Positions 34,110 through 43,343 of a stretch of 57,468 nucleotides of DNA are shown here, in pieces. The notes under the pieces are model-generated. The model did not search any database, was not told the DNA's origin, and was given only the letters and a program-made list of their open reading frames with translations. Origin of the DNA: Ignavibacteriota bacterium (GTDB lineage Bacteria > Bacteroidota > Ignavibacteria > UBA10030); the NCBI GenBank assembly GCA_003170475.1, contig PMZI01000040.1, positions 1-57,468 on the forward strand, given 5' to 3'. Position numbers and translations under genes: made by a program. How positions within the stretch are numbered: the stretch's first letter is position 1; each line of letters opens with the position of its first letter.

Positions 34110-35504
34110 CTACTTCAGCAGCACCATTTTCAGGTTGTGAGCTTCCCTGCTGGTTCTCAGCTGTGCGATATAGATTCCAGAGGGAAGATTTGACGCATTC
34201 CACGTGACGAGCCTGGTTCCAGCCTGGACATCATCATCCAGGAGGCTGACAATCTCTCTTCCCAGTAGATCAAAGATCTTCAGGCTGAGGTGATCTTGCT
34301 GCGGGATCTGTATGGCGATCGTGGTGGATGGATTGAAGGGGTTCGGATAATTCCTCAGGAGGAAGTGGTCCGGCACTGCCGAGAGCGCAAACACCACACC
34401 ACTTGAGACCAGTCGGCTCTTGAGCGCCATAATCCTGTTGTAGGACTCATCGATCCTTCTGGCGTTGATGGTTCCGTCGCCAACTCTCTTCTCAATGAGA
34501 TCAACGACGTGTCGTGCTTGTGAAGAGCTGGCATCGTGCAGATTGCTGGTGTAGAGAAGTATGTCGAGGCCGGCGTTCACCGCCAGCGTTACCGCGTCGT
34601 CAAATCCATAATACGCGACGATGGCCTGCATGCTCATGTCGTCGCTCACAACAACTCCATTGTATCCAAGCTGAGTCCGGAGGATGCCCGTGAGGATTTT
34701 CTGCGAAAGAGTGGCGGGATACAGGCTGTCGAGTTTTGCATTGAACACGTGAGCCGTCATGATCGCGTCGATCTTTCCTGCACTCAAGAGCTGCCGATAC
34801 GGAGTGAGCTCTTGGTCGGACCATGTGTTTGTAATGTCGACGAGCCCGAGATGAGAATCCGTCGCTGCGCTGCCGTGGCCGGGAAAGTGTTTCAACGTCG
34901 TGAGGATGTTCTTCTTGTGGAACTCATCGATGAACCAGGAGGCATTGGTAGCGACGATGTCGGAATTCGACGAGAAACTGCGACCGAGGGCTCCTATCGC
35001 GGGACTATTGGGATTGACATTGACGTCGACGACGGGCGCCAGGTTGAGGTTAAGTCCGGTTTGCACGAACCAACTTGCCATGGTTGAGGCTGTCGCTCTG
35101 GTGCTCGACTCGTTGTTCGCGCTTCCCAACTGAAACTCTGATGGAGTATTGGCAAATCCGTTCGCGGCGCTGAGTCGCGCAACTTGCCCACCCTCTTCGT
35201 CGATGCAAATGAAGAGAGGAGTGAACGCTCGTTCCTGAAGTTTCTTCGTGAGATGGGCAATTTGGGGCGGATTGTTGAGGTTATTGCTCCAGGTGAACAT
35301 GATGACCCCGCCGATGAGGCCGTTCGCGAGATCAGATTTCATGGTGTCGACGCTGGGCGAGGACTTCCCGTCGAGAGAGTCTCCCGTCATGGTGACCATC
35401 ACCATCTGACCGATCTTTTGCCGGAGGGAAACTTGTGCTTCGCTCTCGCTGATGCAAAGGAGAGAGAGAAAGGCAATAAGGGAGGACACGGCGAGGCGTT
35501 TCAT
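34110..35504 (-). CDS. Glycoside hydrolase family 3 (beta-N-acetylhexosaminidase-like) with T9SS domain
   Basis: A 464-residue exported enzyme: signal peptide (MKRLAVSSLIAFLSLL ...), GH3 N-terminal TIM barrel with KHFPGHGSAATDSH (the His-Asp dyad loop of NagZ-type enzymes) and nucleophile Asp in VVVSDDMSMQAI, then a C-terminal T9SS sorting domain (LLRNYPNPFNPSTTIAI ... NLKMVLLK). It should release N-acetylglucosamine from chitin- or peptidoglycan-derived oligomers outside the cell. No GH3 C-terminal domain. Start 35504 fits the signal peptide; ATG 35528, with GGAAAG 7 bases upstream, is a real alternative that adds eight residues. Confidence 0.88.
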   Translation of the reverse strand: MKRLAVSSLIAFLSLLCISESEAQVSLRQKIGQMVMVTMTGDSLDGKSSPSVDTMKSDLANGLIGGVIMFTWSNNLNNPPQIAHLTKKLQERAFTPLFICIDEEGGQVARLSAANGFANTPSEFQLGSANNESSTRATASTMASWFVQTGLNLNLAPVVDVNVNPNSPAIGALGRSFSSNSDIVATNASWFIDEFHKKNILTTLKHFPGHGSAATDSHLGLVDITNTWSDQELTPYRQLLSAGKIDAIMTAHVFNAKLDSLYPATLSQKILTGILRTQLGYNGVVVSDDMSMQAIVAYYGFDDAVTLAVNAGLDILLYTSNLHDASSSQARHVVDLIEKRVGDGTINARRIDESYNRIMALKSRLVSSGVVFALSAVPDHFLLRNYPNPFNPSTTIAIQIPQQDHLSLKIFDLLGREIVSLLDDDVQAGTRLVTWNASNLPSGIYIAQLRTSREAHNLKMVLLK

Positions 35505-35617
35505 GCCCTCAAAAAAACATTCAATCATCTCTTCACTTTCCGTCCTTCCTGTGAGTTCCCAGTGCAACTATAAAGAAGGGAGAAATGTCTGCAACTGCAA
35601 TCCATGATTGATTTGCC

Positions 35618-35930
35618 GTGTCGTCCCGAATCGCTTTCGTTCAGGACCTCGTTTTGAGACCCCGACCTAAAGCATGTCGGGGTGACATACAGGTCTTCAT
35701 GTCGTCCCGAAATGCAGTCACCCTGAGCGCAGCGAGTCTCGACGACAGTCGAAACGAACAAAGACGAAGGGTGTTCGGGACCACGTTTTGGGACCCCGAC
35801 CAAAAGAGTGTCGGGGAGACGTACCGCCTACAATGTCGTCCCGAATCGCTTTCGTTCAGGACCTCGTTTTGAGACCCCGACCAGAAGTCCCGATCAGAAG
35901 CATATCGGGACAAGCGTGTCGGGGTGACAT
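35618..35930. repeat. Three tandem inverted-repeat elements
   Basis: Units at 35618-35688 (short form), 35699-35822 (long form) and 35833-35930 (short form with an extra segment). All open with TGTCGTCCCGA and two close with TCGGGGTGACAT. The long form matches 26775-26898 closely. Short forms lack the CCCTGAGCG middle. They fill the divergent gap between the GH3 and TonB-receptor genes (35505-36143); no gene is seen there. Confidence 0.75.
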
Positions 35931-36143
35931 GATGGGCTGACTGCGATCCTAAAATCTCTCATGAAAACCTCCTTTGCCTGCAAGAATCTGGCTTTCTCGG
36001 TGTCCAAAAATACACGCGCAGTGGCTACGTCTTGGCACTCTCCATGTGATCTGGCACGCTGCATTTGACTGAAGCCGCGCCGAAGGAAGTCGATCTTTGA
36101 TTTAGACAATTCATTCCACGAACGATGTGCTGAAGGGCCCGCT

Positions 36144-38591
36144 ATGACCAAACCTCTCAGTTTTCGAATAAGAGTATTGCTTCTGCTCACCGTTCTCTGC
36201 TGGGGAGCAGATTCGCTTGATGCTCAATCGCATGGCATCCACGGCGTCGTGAAGGATGCCAAGTCTGGCGAGAGGCTTCCGAATGCTCTGCTCATCATTA
36301 GGGGAACCTCGATCGGGGCGAAATCCAACCTCGAAGGCTACTTCGTTCTGACAAACGTGCCGGACACACAATTTGTTCTTCAGGCTCACTATGTCGGGTA
36401 TGAGGTTATGGAATTGCAGATCGATCCGGTCAAAGATCCTGACAACCTGATTATCAGCATGGTTCAACATGACATTGTTTTGGAGGGAGTTACCGTCGTT
36501 TCCCAGGAGTCGACGATTTTGAAGACGGAACACGAAACGAGTCTCCAAACGATATCGGCACGTCAGCTTTCCACGTTACCCAGTGCAGGACAGGCCGACA
36601 TTTTTCGATCCATGCAACTCCTTCCCGGCGTCAGCGGGACAAATGATCGGTCCTCCGGGCTCTATGTCCGGGGTGGCACGCCGGATCAGAATCTCGTCCT
36701 GTTCGACGGCATGACGGTCTATCACGTCGACCATTTCTTCGGATTCTTCAGCGCATTCAATCCGGATGCGGTGAAAGATGTTCAATTTTACAAAGGTGGG
36801 TTTCCGGCGCAGTACGGCGGTCGGCTATCGAGCGTCGTGGATATGGTTGGGAAGAGCGGTGATCCCGAAAATAGTCATGTCAGCGCAGGGATCAATCTGC
36901 TCAGTGCGAATGCACTCGTGGAGATCCCAATTTCAGACAAAATCTCTTTTCTAGCAGCCGGCCGCCGTTCGTATTCAGAAATCATGTCGACCGGAGCATA
37001 TTCATCCCTCTACAATTTCCTGACGGGAACATCTTCGTCCGGGAATGGTCCGCAGGGAGTGTTCGGCGGGAGAGGGGGTGGTGGATTCCGAGGAAATGCA
37101 TTTTCGACCCAACAAACCCCGACCCCGATGTTCTACGACCTGGATGCGAAGTTGACGTACAACATCGGAACAGATGATATCGCAGCACTGAGCATCTATA
37201 ACAGCATGGATGACCTGGACAAATCGCAGCAGGCGAGTTCCCAGTCGTTTGGCAACTCCAGCTTTCAGTTCAATCTTCCTTCGACAACCGACGATACACG
37301 ACAAGGAAATCTTGGCGGGAGCGCAAAGTGGTTCCACCAATGGAGCACGACGCTCTTCACCAATGCGGTCCTTGCTACCGCGAAGTATACAAGCGCCTAC
37401 CATTTTGAGGTCAGTCGGGTGAATCCAAACAGCAATAACCAGAACAGCCAGTCGACCAACGAGGACAATAGTATCAACGACAATACCTTCCGACTGGACA
37501 ACACCTGGATACTTGACCGAAGTCACGAGCTGGGTTTTGGAACAGAGATTTCCCTCATCAAGGTTGGATATACCCTTTCTGCAACAACGATCTTCAGCCA
37601 GTCCCAGGCGAATCTCCTGGATCTGAATCAGCAAGCGACGCAAAGCGCTTTGTATCTTCAGGACAAGTGGAAGCCGTTGGAGAATCTCGACATGATTCTT
37701 GGCGTACGCGGGATGAACTACTCACTCATGAACAAATCATATCTCGAGCCCCGATTCTCCTGGCGCTATGCGGTATCAGAGTACCTTTCCTTCAAAGGGG
37801 CGTACGGAATTTATCATCAGTTCACAAACCGGATCATCAACGAAGATTTGACCCAGGGCAGCCGTGATTTCTGGGTGCTGGCCCAGAACAATCTCCAGCC
37901 CGGGAGTGCCATTCACTACATTCTTGGCGCCTCGCTGGAGAATCAGGAATATCTCGCGGACGTTGAAGCATATTACAAAGTGCTCGGTAACCTTGTCGAG
38001 TTCAGTCAGCGATTCCGGCGAACGGCAGATGATGTGTACCGGTTCTTTTCCGAATCGGGCACGGCCAAAGGAATCGAAGTCCTCCTGCAGAAGAAACAGG
38101 GATCTCTGAATGGATGGATCTCTTACACGCTTGGCAGAGCTGAGGATACATTTGCGGATTTCAACAACGGGAGTCCTTTTCCGGCGGAACAGGATCAGAC
38201 ACACGAGCTGAAGATCGTGGGAAATTTGTCGCTGGGTGGGAGCTGGGCAGTGTCATCCGACTTTATTTTTGGATCCGGGACACCATACACGTCACCCATC
38301 AGCCAATACTCCATCGCCATGCTTGACAACAACTCATTTCAATACACACATGTCAGCGACAAGAACGCGTACCGGCTGCCCTCCTATCAAAGGCTCGACG
38401 TCAGCATTTCAAAACGGTTCGGCGATGAGACTTCTTCTCACTGGCTTGTTGGGATCTCGGCGTTCAATCTTCTCAATCACAAGAACATCTCATATTATCA
38501 ATACGATCTGAACTCGAATCCTGTTCACATCACTGAGGTGACGGGACTTGGTCTTACGCCAACGATTTTCGTTCAAGTGGATTTCCGATAG
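36144..38591 (+). CDS. TonB-dependent receptor with carboxypeptidase-like N-terminal domain
   Basis: An 815-residue outer-membrane protein: signal peptide, a carboxypeptidase-regulatory-like domain (GIHGVVKDAKSGERLPNAL ... GYFVLTNV, about 30-110), a plug domain (SAGQADIFRSMQLLPGVSG ... SGLYVRGGTPDQNLVLFDG) and a 22-strand barrel ending in VQVDFR with the C-terminal aromatic expected for BAM insertion. It is not of SusC type, and no SusD follows; a DUF4249 lipoprotein gene starts 12 bases after it. It imports a substrate with TonB energy, probably a peptide or metal complex, given the neighbouring peptidases (inference). Confidence 0.92.
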   Translation: MTKPLSFRIRVLLLLTVLCWGADSLDAQSHGIHGVVKDAKSGERLPNALLIIRGTSIGAKSNLEGYFVLTNVPDTQFVLQAHYVGYEVMELQIDPVKDPDNLIISMVQHDIVLEGVTVVSQESTILKTEHETSLQTISARQLSTLPSAGQADIFRSMQLLPGVSGTNDRSSGLYVRGGTPDQNLVLFDGMTVYHVDHFFGFFSAFNPDAVKDVQFYKGGFPAQYGGRLSSVVDMVGKSGDPENSHVSAGINLLSANALVEIPISDKISFLAAGRRSYSEIMSTGAYSSLYNFLTGTSSSGNGPQGVFGGRGGGGFRGNAFSTQQTPTPMFYDLDAKLTYNIGTDDIAALSIYNSMDDLDKSQQASSQSFGNSSFQFNLPSTTDDTRQGNLGGSAKWFHQWSTTLFTNAVLATAKYTSAYHFEVSRVNPNSNNQNSQSTNEDNSINDNTFRLDNTWILDRSHELGFGTEISLIKVGYTLSATTIFSQSQANLLDLNQQATQSALYLQDKWKPLENLDMILGVRGMNYSLMNKSYLEPRFSWRYAVSEYLSFKGAYGIYHQFTNRIINEDLTQGSRDFWVLAQNNLQPGSAIHYILGASLENQEYLADVEAYYKVLGNLVEFSQRFRRTADDVYRFFSESGTAKGIEVLLQKKQGSLNGWISYTLGRAEDTFADFNNGSPFPAEQDQTHELKIVGNLSLGGSWAVSSDFIFGSGTPYTSPISQYSIAMLDNNSFQYTHVSDKNAYRLPSYQRLDVSISKRFGDETSSHWLVGISAFNLLNHKNISYYQYDLNSNPVHITEVTGLGLTPTIFVQVDFR

Positions 38592-38602
38592 GGAGCATGA
38601 TC

Positions 38603-39418
38603 ATGAAAACAATATCCTTCGTCCTGATCACCATGACTTTCCTCTGGACCGGCTGCAACAATAATCCGGTGTTCCCCAATGATACTCAGGTTGTCCTCCA
38701 GGCTTATTTATACGCCAATCAGCCGGTCAAGGATATCCAGGTGATGTCGAGTATTGCCATCGGCAGTTCGGACACCACGAACACTCCGATATCAAACGCC
38801 TCCGTTGCTCTTATGAGGAACGGGCTGCGCTATCAGCTTTCGCCGAGCGTGGGGAGCCCCGGTTACTACAGCTATCAGGGGAACGACTTGACTGTAAATG
38901 CGGGGGACGATTTCAGAATTGAAGTCGTTGCCGGCGGTCAAACTTTGACGGCGGAGACCATCGTACCAAAAAAGCCTGAACAGATTAGCCTTTCGATTCA
39001 GACAGTTTCATTTCAGATGGACAGCGTCCAATCCAGGTTCGGTGCGCGAACCCGGGTCACGAGTTCCGATAGCGCCGTCGTGACCTGGAGCAATCCGAGT
39101 GGCGATTACTTCTTCGTCGTCGTGGAGAGCGTCGATGCCGGGAGACAACTCATCCGGCCAGATTCAACATTCACACGAAGATTTGTGTCAGACCCGACAA
39201 ACCAATCCAGTTTTCTTGTCAACGATAACTCCATCCTCTATACGGGAAAGCACGTTGTCAGGCTCTATCACGTCGATAAAGAATACGCGAACCTTTACAG
39301 ATCGCGGACGCAGGACTCGCGCACTCTTAACGAGCCTCTGACGAATGTCAACAATGGCCTGGGGATCTTCAGTGCGTTTGCGAGCGACAGTCTCTTCTTC
39401 AACGTGAAGCTCAACTGA
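38603..39418 (+). CDS. DUF4249-family outer-membrane lipoprotein
   Basis: A 271-residue lipoprotein with signal peptide and lipobox FLWTGC (lipidated Cys18). The start of the mature protein, VVLQAYLYANQPVKDIQV, and the NASVALMRNG and GDDFRIEV segments fit DUF4249, a family encoded next to TonB receptors in Bacteroidota and thought to be their accessory. AGGGAG 7 bases upstream selects the ATG at 38603. It is co-transcribed with the receptor. Confidence 0.85.
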   Translation: MKTISFVLITMTFLWTGCNNNPVFPNDTQVVLQAYLYANQPVKDIQVMSSIAIGSSDTTNTPISNASVALMRNGLRYQLSPSVGSPGYYSYQGNDLTVNAGDDFRIEVVAGGQTLTAETIVPKKPEQISLSIQTVSFQMDSVQSRFGARTRVTSSDSAVVTWSNPSGDYFFVVVESVDAGRQLIRPDSTFTRRFVSDPTNQSSFLVNDNSILYTGKHVVRLYHVDKEYANLYRSRTQDSRTLNEPLTNVNNGLGIFSAFASDSLFFNVKLN

Positions 39419-39731
39419 CCCGAACGCATTCGGACTGTGTTCTTCTGCTGATTTCCGAGATGTTGCCGGACGCTGATCACCCTTGCCTGTTGGGCTGGAT
39501 CCAGCGCGCTCTTTCATCACTCATTTCTTCCCGCCAACGGAGAACCCGCCTGCAGACTATTTCATGGGAATGAAATCTCCCTCTCGTCTTTCCCATTCAC
39601 TGGGAGGATTAGGTTGGGCCTGCAATCTCAGATTCAATTTGTATGAATTCGAGAATATTGGTATCATCGTTGCACGCCGACTTGTATGAGTCCCGTCAGC
39701 AATTCACCACAACCCGCCATCCGGAGTTCCC
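39419..39731. other. Intergenic stretch, no gene seen
   Basis: 313 bases between the DUF4249 and S9 peptidase genes, with no convincing frame, terminator or repeat. It should hold the promoter of the peptidase gene. Confidence 0.5.
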
Positions 39732-42584
39732 ATGAAATCTCGCACCATCATTCTCGTTATGCTCGTCGTTGCTTTTGCACAGACCGTGTTTGGCCAGACG
39801 ACAGCAAAAAAACCTCTGAGTCACGATGTCTATGACGGCTGGAAGAGGGTCAGCTGGGAATCGGTTTCGAATGATGGAAAGTGGGTCGTGTACTCCGCAG
39901 AACCTCAGGAAGGGGATTCGCATCTCGTTCTCTTTAACGCGGCATTGAACACATACGATACAATACCACGTGGAATAAACGAAAAGATCTCCGAAGCATC
40001 TGACTTTGTCATCTTCTCGATCAAGCCTTTCTACGCGGAAGTCAAAAAGCTGAAGATCGCCAAGAAGAAGGAGGACGATCTGCCGAAGGACTCTCTCGGT
40101 ATCTACAATCTGGCGACATCGAAACTCACGAAGATTCCTCGTGTAAAATCGTTCAAGCTTCCCGAGAAGGGATCAGGATGGCTTGCTTATCAGCTCGAAA
40201 AGGAGCCAGCGGACACTTCGAAGAAAGCGAAGAAGACTATCGAGAAAAAGGATGATGCGGCGGATCCGGCCGACGAGGAAACTTCAAAGAAAGAAGAAAA
40301 AGGAACAACGGTCGTGCTTCGGAATCTGCTCATGAACAAAGAATACACGTTTCCATTTGGTAGTGAATTCGCTTTCTCGAAAAACGGGAAACGGTTTATC
40401 GTGGCAACGACCGGAAACGACAGCACGATCAAGGCGGGTGTATTTACTGTGAACACGGAGAAATTAGCCGTTGATACTGCGAAGTTCTTTTGCGACACGC
40501 TTGCGTCGGGTAAAGGAAAGTTCAAAGGAGTGGTCTGCGATGAAGAAGGGACGCAAGCCGCTTTCGTCGCCGATCGGGATACATCCAAAACCAAGCAGCG
40601 TTACTATGCGCTGTTCTATTGGGCGGAAAATATGAAGTCTGCCGACCTGCTCGTCGATACTCTGACGCAGGGGATGCCGAAGAAATGGCTTGTGAGCGAG
40701 AACGGGCGAATCTTCTTTTCCAAGGACGGAAGGCGGCTGTTCTTCGGCACCGCTCCCGTTCCGATGCCGGAAGACTCGACGATGAACGATGAGGAAACCG
40801 CCAAATTGGATATCTGGAATTGGCAGGATCCCTATCTCCAGTCGCATCAGGTGAAGAACCTTGACAACGAAAAGAAACGTACCTATTCGGCGGTGGTTCA
40901 TCTGAAGAAAAAGAAATTCGTTCAGCTTGCAAACCCGGATCTGCCGGTTGTCACCGCCGGAGTCGAAGGGAACGCGGACATCGCTGTTGGCGTCTCGGAG
41001 ATTCCGTACCGTCAGCTCATTTCGTGGGATGCGGTGTATCGTGATGTGTATCTCGTCGATCTCCTCACCGGAGAGGCAAAGAAGATTGCGACGAAAACTC
41101 AGGGGAACGCTGCTCTTTCCCCCGGGGCGCAGTACATTGCCTGGTATGCAGAAGAAGATACATGTTGGCGAGCCTATTCCGTGAAGAAGGAGAAAACCGT
41201 CAACATTTCTGCGACGGTTCCATTCCCTGTCTACAATGAGCTCAATGACGTACCTGGCGATCCGCCGTCGCATGGAATGATGGGGTGGACGAAGGATGAC
41301 AAAGATGCTTTCATTTATGATCGTCACGACATCTGGCGGCTCGATCCGGAGGGGAAACGTCCGGCAGAGAACCTTACCCGCATCGGGCGCAAGGAGAACC
41401 TACGCTTCCGGTATGTCCGATTGGATCGCGAGGAGAAGTTTCTGAATCCCGACGCACAGGTGCTCCTGGATGGGTTCTCGTATGCCGACAAGTCGTCAGG
41501 CTTCTACACCCTGAAACTCAACGAGAGTCTCCCGCCGCGGAAGCTCGCATTGCAGCCCTATCTTTTCTCGGTCCCACAGAAGGCAGAGAAGAGTGACAAG
41601 CTGATCATGACGCGCAGCAATTTCCGCGAATGTCCCGATTTGTATATCACGAATATGACGATGACTCAATTCGATCGCATCAGCGACATCAATCCCCAGC
41701 AGAAGGACTATCTCTGGGGAACTGTCGAACTCGTTTCGTGGATAGCCGGAGATGGTAAGCCGATCGACGGACTTCTCTACAAGCCGGAGAACTTCGATCC
41801 GAAGAAGAAGTATCCGCTGATCTCGTACTTCTATGAACGGAACTCGGACCTTCTCCATCGATATATCGCTCCTGCGCCATCAGCGTCAACAGTGAATATC
41901 TCTCTGTTTGTCAGCCGCGGCTATGTGGTCTTTGTTCCGGATATCCGGTACAAAGTCGGCTATCCCGGCAAAAGCGCGTACGATTGCATTGTGCCGGGAA
42001 TCCTGAAATTGATTGAGGCGGGATTCATTGACAGCTCGAAGGTGGCAATTCAGGGGCAGAGTTGGGGCGGCTATCAGGTTGCATATTTGGTGGCAAACTC
42101 CACCATGTTTGCTGCGGCCGGAGCCGGAGCACCTGTGTCGAACATGACAAGCGCCTATGGTGGCATTCGTTGGGAGTCAGGCGTGAGTCGCATGATGCAG
42201 TATGAAAAAGAGCAGAGCCGTATCGGTGCCACGCTGTGGGAGAAACCGATGCTCTATCTGGAAAACTCTGCGCTCTTCCGAGCCCCTAACGTCACGACGC
42301 CTCTGCTGATCATGGCGAATGATGCAGATGGAGCAGTGCCGTGGTATCAGGGAATAGAATTGTTCACAGCATTGCGCAGGCTGCACAAGCCGGTGTGGAT
42401 GCTTACGTACAATGGGGAAGCGCACAATCTGGTTCAGCGGAAAAATAGAAAGGATCTTTCCATTCGCATGCTTCAGTTCTTCGATCACTATCTGATGGGT
42501 CAGCCGGCGCCGGTGTGGATGACGAAAGGGCTTCCGGCGATAGAGAAGGGGAAGACGCGGGCATATGAGCTGGAGAAGAAATGA
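39732..42584 (+). CDS. Exported S9-family (prolyl oligopeptidase-like) peptidase
   Basis: A 950-residue serine peptidase: signal peptide (MKSRTIILVMLVVAFAQTVFG), a long N-terminal beta-propeller region (about 30-650, with a charged KKAKKTIEKKDDAADPAD insert near 160) and an alpha/beta hydrolase domain. The triad is Ser777 in GQSWGGYQ, the Asp in NDADGAVPW, and His898 in NGEAHNL. It cleaves oligopeptides in the periplasm, complementing the tricorn and C69 enzymes. GGAG lies a few bases before the ATG at 39732. Confidence 0.92.
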   Translation: MKSRTIILVMLVVAFAQTVFGQTTAKKPLSHDVYDGWKRVSWESVSNDGKWVVYSAEPQEGDSHLVLFNAALNTYDTIPRGINEKISEASDFVIFSIKPFYAEVKKLKIAKKKEDDLPKDSLGIYNLATSKLTKIPRVKSFKLPEKGSGWLAYQLEKEPADTSKKAKKTIEKKDDAADPADEETSKKEEKGTTVVLRNLLMNKEYTFPFGSEFAFSKNGKRFIVATTGNDSTIKAGVFTVNTEKLAVDTAKFFCDTLASGKGKFKGVVCDEEGTQAAFVADRDTSKTKQRYYALFYWAENMKSADLLVDTLTQGMPKKWLVSENGRIFFSKDGRRLFFGTAPVPMPEDSTMNDEETAKLDIWNWQDPYLQSHQVKNLDNEKKRTYSAVVHLKKKKFVQLANPDLPVVTAGVEGNADIAVGVSEIPYRQLISWDAVYRDVYLVDLLTGEAKKIATKTQGNAALSPGAQYIAWYAEEDTCWRAYSVKKEKTVNISATVPFPVYNELNDVPGDPPSHGMMGWTKDDKDAFIYDRHDIWRLDPEGKRPAENLTRIGRKENLRFRYVRLDREEKFLNPDAQVLLDGFSYADKSSGFYTLKLNESLPPRKLALQPYLFSVPQKAEKSDKLIMTRSNFRECPDLYITNMTMTQFDRISDINPQQKDYLWGTVELVSWIAGDGKPIDGLLYKPENFDPKKKYPLISYFYERNSDLLHRYIAPAPSASTVNISLFVSRGYVVFVPDIRYKVGYPGKSAYDCIVPGILKLIEAGFIDSSKVAIQGQSWGGYQVAYLVANSTMFAAAGAGAPVSNMTSAYGGIRWESGVSRMMQYEKEQSRIGATLWEKPMLYLENSALFRAPNVTTPLLIMANDADGAVPWYQGIELFTALRRLHKPVWMLTYNGEAHNLVQRKNRKDLSIRMLQFFDHYLMGQPAPVWMTKGLPAIEKGKTRAYELEKK

Positions 42585-42616
42585 CGCCGTGCTGTAGTAA
42601 AATTACTTGAACGACA

Positions 42617-42640
42617 AAGGCCCGGGTTGCTCCGGGCCTT
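42617..42640. terminator. Hairpin between convergent S9 and SOD genes
   Basis: AAGGCCCGG-GTTGCT-CCGGGCCTT, a 9-bp GC-rich stem in the 85-base gap between two convergent stops. T tracts are weak, TTTG on the minus strand. Confidence 0.6.
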
Positions 42641-42669
42641 CCACATGTTTGGACCAATGCCATCGATCC

Positions 42670-43203
42670 CTACTTTGCAACTCCAATTACCCCGCATGCC
42701 TCTCTCGCTCCGGCATTGCCGGTAGGCTGAGTTTTCAAATCATCTTCTTTTGCATGCACGATGACCGCCCGGCCGATAATCGATTGAGGTCCGGTCAATT
42801 GCATCACGGGATCCAACCATTCCAGATCAGCGACACCCTTGTCGTCAGCAACGATATTGCCAAGGTCGCCGGAATGACGCGTGGCGTCGGTTGGCCCACC
42901 ATGTGTCATCTGTGTCGGATTGAAGTGGCCGCCGGCGCTGGTGGCATCCGGGGCACTGCAATCGCCGAATTCATGCACGTGAAAACCATGCTTGCCCGGG
43001 GTCAATCCCTCGAGGTGCGCAACGACCTTCACCCCTTTTTCCGTCTGTGTGAAGGTGATCATTCCCTTGACGGTCTTGTCCTTCGCAGGATAGACAATGG
43101 CGATGGCTTTGGCAGGGCTACTCGCCATCTTTTGCATGTCGTGCTGAGCGACGGCGCACGCAACGAGCACGCATGTCAACAATATTGTGATAATTCCTTT
43201 CAT
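42670..43203 (-). CDS. sodC: Cu/Zn superoxide dismutase, exported
   Basis: A 177-residue protein with a signal sequence that may be a lipoprotein signal (LLTCVLVACAVAQ). Copper/zinc ligands are seen in HGFHVHEFGDCSAPD and SAGGHFNPTQMTHGG, and in GRAVIVHAKEDD; the disulfide Cys recurs in GAREACGVIG. It removes superoxide in the periplasm. GGAGG 7 bases upstream sets the ATG at 43203. Confidence 0.93.
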   Translation of the reverse strand: MKGIITILLTCVLVACAVAQHDMQKMASSPAKAIAIVYPAKDKTVKGMITFTQTEKGVKVVAHLEGLTPGKHGFHVHEFGDCSAPDATSAGGHFNPTQMTHGGPTDATRHSGDLGNIVADDKGVADLEWLDPVMQLTGPQSIIGRAVIVHAKEDDLKTQPTGNAGAREACGVIGVAK

Positions 43204-43285
43204 CAAATGCCTCCAGAAGCTTGTCAGTTGGTGATTGGTTAATTGGTGATAAGCTAGTCGGTGAGCGGTGATGTGTTGTTCGGCC

Positions 43286-43329
43286 AACCAATTAACCAGT
43301 TAACCAGTTAACTAATTAACCAATTAACC
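43286..43329. repeat. Short tandem repeat, 8-bp period
   Basis: Five and a half units of AACCAATT / AACCAGTT / AACTAATT lie between the sodC and DUF1015 genes. Partly complementary GGTTAATTGGTGAT strings occur at 43236-43250, so the whole could fold into a hairpin. Confidence 0.8.
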
Positions 43330-43343
43330 CCCTCACAGATTCC

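Noticed and set aside
35618-35930. Possible CRISPR or tRNA-derived array
   Set aside because: Units are of unequal length, share terminal inverted repeats and have no regular spacers, so they fit small mobile elements.
43286-43329. Possible CRISPR-like array
   Set aside because: Units are only 8 bp with no spacers; it is a simple tandem repeat.
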